From positions 29,754,332-29,818,331 of the forward strand of contig CP154954.1 in assembly GCA_039621445.1 (NCBI GenBank): a stretch of 64,000 nt of DNA. The letters are read 5' to 3'. Below, piece by piece: positions 57,087-64,000 of the stretch (position 1 is its first letter; each line of letters begins with the position of its first letter). Source of the DNA: Euglena gracilis (lineage: Eukaryota; Euglenida; Euglenophyceae; Euglenales). Both the position numbers and the translations under genes were made by a program. The notes beneath the pieces are model-generated. The model saw only the letters and a program-made list of their open reading frames with translations, did no database searches and was not told where the DNA came from.

Positions 57087-57290
57087 TGGGTGTGGGTGTC
57101 CGCACGCCTGTGTGTGTGTGTGTGTGTGTCTGCATGCATGCGTGCGTGTGTGCGTGCGTGCGTGTGCATGTTTGCGTGCATGCATGCATGGATGTGCTTG
57201 TGTCTGTATGTGTGTATGTGCTTGTGTTTGCAGGTGATTGATGTATGGGAAGGTCTATCTGTGTGCATGTGTGTGTATGTATTGGCATGC
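57052..57290 (+). repeat. TG-rich microsatellite starting at a splice donor
   Basis: Eleven uninterrupted TG units begin exactly at the donor of the preceding exon, followed by GGTGTGGG, GCATGCATGCGTGCG and further TG-rich sequence. The long Cys/Val pseudo-peptides here are repeat products. Confidence 0.9.
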
Positions 57291-57387
57291 ATGACCTCAT
57301 TTGACACCTAAGCATGTGTCCGTGGGCTTGTGTGTCTGTGTGCTGGATTATTCTTGTTTTTGCCTGAACCCAGCCATTTTCGCCCAG

Positions 57388-57443
57388 GCGCAGAGAGGCT
57401 TCAATGGATCGTATATGTGCCCAACACTGCGCAGTGTGCCAAG
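57388..57443 (+). CDS. Possible exon with GC donor
   Basis: The acceptor ATTTTCGCCCAG is followed by one base completing the phase-2 Trp codon of the previous exon. The frame reads RREASMDRICAQHCAVCQ and ends CAAG/GCAAGTT, a strong match to the minor GC-AG donor class, in phase 1. An alternative acceptor upstream gives a different frame that stops in the next intron. Confidence 0.32.
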
Positions 57444-57536
57444 GCAAGTTGACAATTACAAAGCCAGTTGACAGTTTTCCACGCTGCCCTCCACCCCCCC
57501 CCCCCCGCCTACCTACCCGCCTGCCTCCCGCCTCAG

Positions 57537-57638
57537 GGCTTGGCGGGGCAAGCGGAGGCCGCGCCGTGCCGCATATTGAGGCCGCGATGGTGGCGCCGCA
57601 GTTGCTGGCCACCGCTCTCTGCCACCGCTCCCCCACCG
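57537..57638 (+). CDS. Possible exon, unrecognised
   Basis: The acceptor GCCTCCCGCCTCAG follows a long pyrimidine tract and fits the phase of the 57,388 candidate. It encodes LGGASGGRAVPHIEAAMVAP then QLLATALCHRSPT, with donor CACCG/GTGCTTG in phase 1. The intron between the two candidates would be 93 bp. Confidence 0.32.
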
Positions 57639-57884
57639 GTGCTTGTCGGAATTGGTTGCGCCAGGAAGGCAATATTTCATTTGTTTTTGTGGTTTGCATT
57701 TCTTTGGGATGTGAAAAATGGGAGAGATTTTTCGCCTTTTTTTGCTTTTTTTGGAGATAACCCCCCAAATGATATTCCCCCTGAAACATTATGTGGAGTC
57801 CATCCCCAGGGGGGGATATTGTTTGGGGGGATATTATTAAATAATTTTTGTCTTTTTCTGTGGCAGAATTTGACCTTGAAATCG

Positions 57885-57992
57885 GTTGTAACCCCCCCCC
57901 CCCTCACTTATAACCCCCCCGGGGGTTATAGGATCCTGTTTAGTGGTTGGCCCCAAGGGGGGGGTTATAAGTGGGGGGGTTACAGCCTTGGC
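57885..57992. mobile_element. Compact foldback with poly-C/TTATAA inverted ends
   Basis: The left arm GGTTGTAA-C(12)-TCACTTATAA-C(7) is mirrored by G(8)-TTATAAGTG-G(6)-GTTACAGCC, giving inverted arms of about 30 bp around a ~40-bp centre (GGATCCTGTTTAGTGGTTGG). Two further partial units with the same TTTAGTGGTTGG centre and GGGGTTATAAGTGG arms follow at 58,021-58,130. Confidence 0.7.
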
Positions 57993-60394
57993 GGATCTCT
58001 TTGCCTTCTCATGTCTTCCCGGGGGGGGGGGGGGTTATAAGCCACGGTTTAGTGGTTGGGCCCGAGGGGGGGGGTTATAAGTGGAAGGGGGGTTATAGGA
58101 TGGGGGGGGTTATAAGTGGGGGGTCGGGTTTATATATTTTTGTCAAATTCCATCTTTGGTGCAATTTTTATGTCTCAGAAAGGCGCATTTTTGCTTTCCA
58201 ACTAGAACGTGGCTGAAATCATGAAAATCTTTTTACAAAAATATTATTATTCCAACCATCACAAAGCACATGTTTTTCTTGACATCAGTGTGGGGGGGGG
58301 GGATATCACATTGGGCTACCAAAATCAGGTCCCGTGGTGATATTATTTTTTTGGGTGCTTTGTTTGAGTAATGTTTAACGACACATGCAATGTTGCTAAA
58401 TTATCTTTCGAAGATCTCTTCCACACATCAAACAACTGGCTGAGTTCGATGGAAGAAGGTACCCAGTCCCAGTGGGGTTGGACCCCACCAGGATACCCAG
58501 GGGAGAAAAAATTGTGCACCAACAATTTTTTCCCATTTTTCGCCAATTTTCCCCAATTGGTGTGTTGATTTCGGATCCATTCAAAAATGCATCTCGGGCA
58601 CTGCGCCACCGCCCCCCCCCCCCTCCAGCCTCCCTTCCTCCTCTCTGCCCAGACATCCTCTCTTCTGACCCAAATCCCAACATTCCAGTGCCAGGCCCAG
58701 CTTGTTTTGCACCCCAGAAGGCACAGTCAACTGACGTGTGGAAAAATCCATTTGGGCGACACACAGATTCACTCCCTCGCCCAAATTCAAAGCGTGCACG
58801 TTGATTCCCAAGGTAGAAAAAAGCGGGAGGTTTTCATTTTGGGCCATTGAGTGTTCGTATCAGTGGAGTGTTGAATGAATGGCGTTCCCTCAGAACAAAA
58901 AGATTTGGTCTGGAGTCCTGATCAAACGTTTGTGGTCGAATTCCAGTCTCAGTCATTTACCACAGCGTCGAAGGATTTATATTATAAAAACAATGGAGGC
59001 ATACTTTATCCCATCAGCAAGTGAATGGGCTGGTTATAGGGGCATTTATTTGCCCAGACGTTTTTTATTGCTTATGTCTTTGTCATTTGCTAGACAAGAT
59101 TACTCTGGTCGGATTTTTTTGGGCAAAACATTTGCCAAAACAATATGAGCCAATTTCATGTTTAAGCTGGGCATTGGGAGATGGTAGTTTAGACAGTCTA
59201 CACCAGGAAATTCCTCTCTCGTCCAATAATTACAAGGAGAATGCACAAGAGTCATGTCTGTTGGACCAAGGATGTGTTTTGCTCAACTGGAGAAGGAAAC
59301 CGAATGTCTTGTAATGGGAAAAGCCCAAAGAAAACATGTTTGGCGTCGTTTCTCTGCCACTTTTTGTTCGGATATTAAGGTGTGCCAAGGTTGGGGCAGC
59401 GTCATATGGACTCATGACACAAGGTGGACAGAAATTATTGTGCACAAGAATTACAGTAAAAGAATATTACGTTGATTCTGGAAAATTGATTTTGGGTTTA
59501 CTTTATTTCCCCCAAACTGTCTACCGTATTTTTTTGTCTGCCCTGAAAGGTGGTCAGCAAATTTGTCAATTTTGTATTCGGAAGCCATCCCCCCCACTTC
59601 ACCGGGCTGCCCCCCCCCACTTTACGTTCGCATGCAGATGCTTTGGGAGGGGGGGGGCAGGTCTCAGCTGGGCCAGGACCCCTGCTGGGCTATCCCCCTC
59701 GTTGGCTAAACACCCCCCGGGGCCACCAGAAGCGTTGCTGGATGGAGCCTGCCCGCCCGCATGGTGCTGCCCCTCCCGATGGCCCTGCCACACACGAGGG
59801 TGGGTGGGAGCCAGTGGACGGAAAGAGAAAGAGAAAGATGCTCTCACGTGAACGTCCCCTCCGTCAACCAGACCCCCCTCTTTTGTCACCCCCTTTCAAA
59901 TTGCCCCCCCCCCTGCAAGCTAACTGCGTGCAAAAGTGCGCTGCAGAAAGTGACAACATAAAGGGGGGAGCAGTAGTAATAGTAACCTCCCAACTGTCGC
60001 CCCCCCCGTCACCAACCAAAGGGGTGACAAACAGGGGCATCACATTAAGGTGCGGTTCAGGTGGACATCTCTCCCATTTGACCATAGGGGGGTCCGAGCC
60101 TCCACCCGGCCTCTCTGCAACCCTTATTCAACGTATCCCATGCAATACAGGCTGGACAGTGCCCACTTTTGTCTCAGAATCCCTCCCAAAACTGATAAGA
60201 AACCGCAGGAATTCATAAGGTTTCCTCCCTATGGGTTCTATGAGGACACCCCCCAGCGAAGTGAGCCACTTCGGCACAAATTCTACAGAAGCCCAGGAAT
60301 GCCCCCCTTTTCAGGCAACGTTCTCCCCCCCCCCTGCCAACGCATGGGGCTGTCTATATCCAGGGCACCCCTACAATCCCCAACTCCGGGGTCT
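57993..60394. other. No confident gene
   Basis: After the foldback relatives (to 58,130), mixed sequence follows. A short frame at about 58,434-58,505 reads QSQWGWTPPGYPG, and a homopolymer-poor block (58,850-59,570) has short frames on the plus strand. Neither shows a recognised domain or a supported splice structure. Confidence 0.35.
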
Positions 60395-60506
60395 CCAGCG
60401 ACAAATCTCGACAAACCCCGACGAATCCCGACAACACTTTTTTTGGCCCTCTGGAGGGGCGGATTCTGGCAAATCCCGACAAATCCTGACAAATCCTGAC
60501 AACACC
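60395..60506 (+). repeat. AATCCCGACA decamer repeat
   Basis: Ten or so units of AAATC(C/T)CGACA in two blocks separated by about 50 bp. Confidence 0.75.
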
Positions 60507-60589
60507 ACCAAAGTACCAAGTTTCTGGAGGTTCTTGCCCAGGGTTGGTACAAAGCAGCCCCCCCAAAAAAACATGCCAGCCCTCTCCAG

Positions 60590-60674
60590 TTATGGGGCTG
60601 GTAGCACCAGTGGGCGACCGAACGGCGGGGGCCAGCCGGCTGCCTGGATGGATTTCCCTCTCCCCCTCTGCCGA
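60590..60674 (+). CDS. Possible exon, Gly/Pro-rich
   Basis: After GCCAGCCCTCTCCAG the frame reads YGAGSTSGRPNGGGQPAAWM then DFPLPLCR to a possible donor CCGA/GTCAAT. Its composition resembles the 55,021 and 56,880 exons. Splice support is weak. Confidence 0.25.
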
Positions 60675-61701
60675 GTCAATATCCCTCCCAAGGGATCCCC
60701 ACCCTTGCCTTGCGCGGACCCAAAGAAGGGTTTGCCGCCCGGGCCGATGTTGGCTGGCTGTCCCTGCCCCCCAATGGCAGTCCCTTCCTTTTGCCCCCCC
60801 CCCCCTCTGCTGTGCGGAATTGTTTGGGCGGAATGGGTTGAGCTGTGCCAAACATGCTGTTTACCTTCCCGCAGGCTGGTGAGTGGCTCGATTGATTGCA
60901 GGACACTGCACAGGGTGAAGGTCGTGAAATTGGGAGCCAGGTGCACAGCGGCGGATGGGCTGGATTTTCCTCCCTTTTTTTTGCGGTTCCAGGCGAGTTG
61001 AGGGATAGTTTCCAACATCAAATTCTCCATCATTTGGACTCAAGGATTCTGGATTCTAATGAAAAGAGGTGTTTGTTTGCCGCCCTGTCCCCTCCCTCCC
61101 TCTCTTGCTTCTTTGGGGGGGATTGTCCCCGGCACCATCCCTGGGACCCCCATGTTTGCTACTTGGGCTGCGCCTCCCTCAACCCAATCCCCACCCTGCG
61201 CAGGGCTGCAGCATGGCCTGCGTGCAAAAGGCGCACTCCCTGCGGGTCTATGTCCTGCCCACTGCCTGTTCCCTGACCGGTCCAAGATTTCTGCCTGGAG
61301 AAGTACACGCATGACCCACACCCCGCCTGAAGGCTGCAGTTCTTAATGCTCTCCCATTCAGCTGTCCCATTACCCCCCCCCCCAATACAAGAAACTGGTT
61401 GCTTATATTTGGGTTTCCGATAATCGGCTCCAGGGGTTGCTTATATTTTGAATTCCCTGATTTCGGCCGTTTTATGCCATTGAAAATTCCTTCACATCGT
61501 CCAATCAGGGGTTGTTTTTATTTGGCTGTCCGCCGAAAATCGGCCAAAGGGTTGCTCATATTTTAGGTGTTGATGATAGAGGGGGTCGCTGAGCTCTTAT
61601 CTCTTCAGAGTCAGAGCAAAGGTTACCGCCGGAGAAAAGTTGGGCAGAACGGTGTTTTTTAAAAATCGATTTTTTTTTAAAATATTCCGACAATGAAGCA
61701 A
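60675..61701. other. No confident gene
   Basis: At about 61,202-61,281, after CCACCCTGCGCAG, a frame reads GCSMACVQKAHSLRVYVLPT to ACCG/GTCCAAG. It is exon-like in its splice signals but unplaced. The rest is non-coding, including TTGCTTATATTTGGG-type repeats (61,390-61,565). Confidence 0.3.
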
Positions 61702-62150
61702 AATGAAAGGAAATGTCCGGAGACCAAAAATAAAGCCCTTGGAATGCCCTATCCAACAATGCTTTACTTTTTCACGAACTCCCCACCAAGCCCAAGTTGC
61801 GGCCATTTTCCCGCCAATTTTGGCCATTTTGTACTGTTTTGGCTGGCTGTTTTCGGGCCATTTCAGGTAAAATGAATCGAGATTTTCAAAATATCTCCAA
61901 AGTGGATTGGGAACCTAAAATAAAGTCCCTGGGACCCTCAATCGCCCTGTATAGCCGCCAGGGCCAGTTGGACTCCTGCTCCAAATGCTGCCCGTTTTGG
62001 CCATTTTCGGGCCATTTCAGGTTCAAAAAAATCGAAATTCAAAATATCTCCAAAATGTTCGGGAATCAAAGGAAATCACCGGGGACGTAAAATAAAGCCC
62101 CTTGGGACCCTCCATCGCCCCGCATAAACTGCCAGGGCCAGTTGTGCGCC
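61702..62150 (+). repeat. Threefold tandem repeat, ~185-bp unit
   Basis: Each unit has AAATAAAG(C/T)CCCT(T/G)GG, a unit-specific middle with CAGGGCCAGTTG in two of three, and GGCCATTTTCGGGCCATTTCAGG. Units start near 61,725, 61,917 and 62,090. The third is incomplete. Confidence 0.65.
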
Positions 62151-64000
62151 TGAGCCGGGCCGGGCTGGGCCACCGGTCGCGCCGGGGCCGGGCCTCCGGC
62201 CGCCAGGTCGGGCTGAAGATCCGCCCTGGTAGCCAGAGGCTTCAAACATCTGTTGCGCCATGGCATCATCAGGCACGCAAAGGGCTCAGCACTACACAAA
62301 ACCTGGTTTCTTATATTCGGGGAGGTCACTGTCTTTTTCTCAACAACTTGTTTTGGGGGGCTTTATTCCTTGGCAAATTGCAAACCATTTGCTAGAAATC
62401 CTTTTCCATTTCAGGGCATTCCTTTTCTGAAGATTTGTTACCCGAGGTTTTCTTGAGCCCAGGGTCCCCTTACATAAAGTTAGGGGCAGCCTGGCAAAGC
62501 CGCTGGACCGAAAAAATTTCGGCCTGCCAGCTGTCCGACCCCCCCCCCCCCCCCCAGCCAACCCCCCCAGGGGTTCTAGCCAGCACCTTTTTCCAGCCTG
62601 CTGGAACCCCCGCCCAGGTTCTTAACAAACACCCTTTTTGTTTACAGGTTTTTTTCACTGAACATTTCCAAATACATATGCATGCACGCACCCACTCACA
62701 CGCCCACGCACACACCCATGCCCGCCTGCCCACACACCCACACACACATACACACATTTTGCTTCTCACTGGCTTTCAAGGCACCATCCCCGTTCAATAT
62801 CCTCACTGCGGGGTGTTGCAGTTGCACATATCATAGAACTTATCATGGCTAATCATATTGCTGTGGTAAGAGGATTGATGGTTTGCTCTGCTGAGGTGGA
62901 GGGCAAGGGATGTCAGGGCTCCTGTCCCCTTCGTGTTTATATTGCTGTTTACATCTTACCTCCCCCCTCTGGTGTGTTACGCTGCAGGGATGGACCCAGC
63001 CTGTCCATTCTCTCCTGACATTGTTTGAAGGGCGTGACTCTTTCAGGTTTGCCCCTCCACCATTTGCAACCCCCTGGGCGGTGTGATCTAAGATGGGCAT
63101 TGGCCAAGGGAGGTATACCTCCTTTGGAAAATTTACCCCCTCCCCCCCGAAATGGTCCAGTTCGTCCTGTGAGATTTAAATTTTATATGACCCAATCTTT
63201 CTTTCAAGTCATTTTTTGTTCTTCTACAAGTGACAGAGGTCACAAGTGTAGAAAAAAACATGGCATAAAATACTGATTTTTTTTGTTCACCGAGGTTTCT
63301 TTTGGTCTATTGGTGCAGACGTTTTGTATTTCACCCTCCAGAAAGTTCTAAGTATTACGCCTCAAAAAGAGTTTCTGGGCATCGGTTGACTGTATAGGTG
63401 TTTGCTGTACACCCCTGCAAATTGTGACGGGGAAGGCACTGGGACGCGGACGCAGTTTGCCACCAGGGCGGCAACAACACTGCAACCATTCGGGACCCTC
63501 CCCCCATTTACAAGCACCTGGGTTAAATTTTAATCAGTGGGACTGCCCCGTGGGGCCCACCTGCCGTCAAATTAAACCACATACACATAAAGACAATATA
63601 TCTCCATTGACATGGACATAGATACAGGCCCTTAACGAGAAAAGGGCATTTCTGTTTGACACACATCGTCGCACAATGGATGGCAGTTAAACTCATATGC
63701 TGTTTTGTTCATGCCTGCATTTGCACCATATGGGACCAGCCTTTTTTTTTAATTCCCCCCCCCAGAGCGCGCATGCCTGGGGGATTGGGTATGGGTTCTC
63801 GTGCAAAGCGCCAGAAATATATTTTTGAAAATGCCTTCAGATGGCCCGAACTTTAGAGGGCAGCCTCCCTTCCCCAGGGATGGATGGGAAGCCCTTCGGT
63901 TTTCGGTTTTGAGGCAGGTGGCAGGTCCGGACCCCCCACCCGCCCCCCTTTGCCAGGTTCCAAAAATAGCGAAAAATTTTCTTCCGGCGCTGTGGCGCCG
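62151..64000. other. No confident gene; repeats
   Basis: It includes CCAGCACCTTTTTCCAGCC (62,579-62,597) beside a C16 run, a CA-rich microsatellite (62,688-62,758), a GGAGGTATACCTCC palindrome near 63,109, and the GGCGC hairpin that ends the window (63,985-64,000). No exon is supported. Confidence 0.4.

Noticed and set aside
57052-57290. Cys/Val-rich open frames on both strands
   Set aside because: Products of the TG microsatellite.

Overview
The window is nuclear DNA of a eukaryote with standard GT-AG introns, TGA and TAA used as stops, very sparse coding sequence and a very high repeat load. I cannot name the organism. Long poly-C and poly-G runs, often directly abutted as C(n)G(n), recur throughout. 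No bacterial operon, CRISPR array, rRNA or convincing tRNA was seen. Most open frames are by-products of low-complexity repeats, so only coding pieces supported by family motifs, splice phase or conservation between duplicate copies are called.

Layout. 1-16.0 kb is unique DNA with dispersed repeats: a ~48-bp tandem array (14-680), an unrecognised 295-codon minus-strand frame (1562-2449), a strong 60-nt hairpin (4199-4258), an 831-bp element with ~48-bp inverted ends (6575-7405), two related ~1.6-1.9 kb repeats (7.9-9.5 and 13.6-15.5 kb), a short element with C-tract inverted ends (9608-9986), a broken LINE-type retrotransposon whose 5' part is inverted (about 10.0-12.37 kb), and a 258-bp inverted-repeat element (12479-12736).

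16,024-43,717 is a direct tandem duplication of a ~13.8-kb unit (copy 1 16,024-29,800; copy 2 29,801-43,717). The copies are nearly identical apart from scattered substitutions, homopolymer changes, changed tandem-array lengths and one replaced patch. Each copy carries the same repeats, a small acidic open frame (intact in copy 1, broken in copy 2) and two proline-rich exons.

40.6-48.1 kb holds the one gene identified with confidence: a plus-strand, multi-exon gene for a protein with a proline-rich N-terminal region and two tandem RNA-recognition motifs of ELAV/CELF type, ending at TGA 48,097-48,099. Its 5' proline-rich exons lie inside duplication copy 2, so copy 1 carries a spare set. RRM1 is split over at least four exons and RRM2 over two.

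48.1-64.0 kb holds scattered coding-like exons with matching splice phases (49,826-50,033; 55,021-55,115; 56,880-57,051; 57,388-57,443; 57,537-57,638), probably from one or two further plus-strand genes I do not recognise. They sit among pentamer microsatellites, TG repeats, foldback elements and other dispersed repeats.
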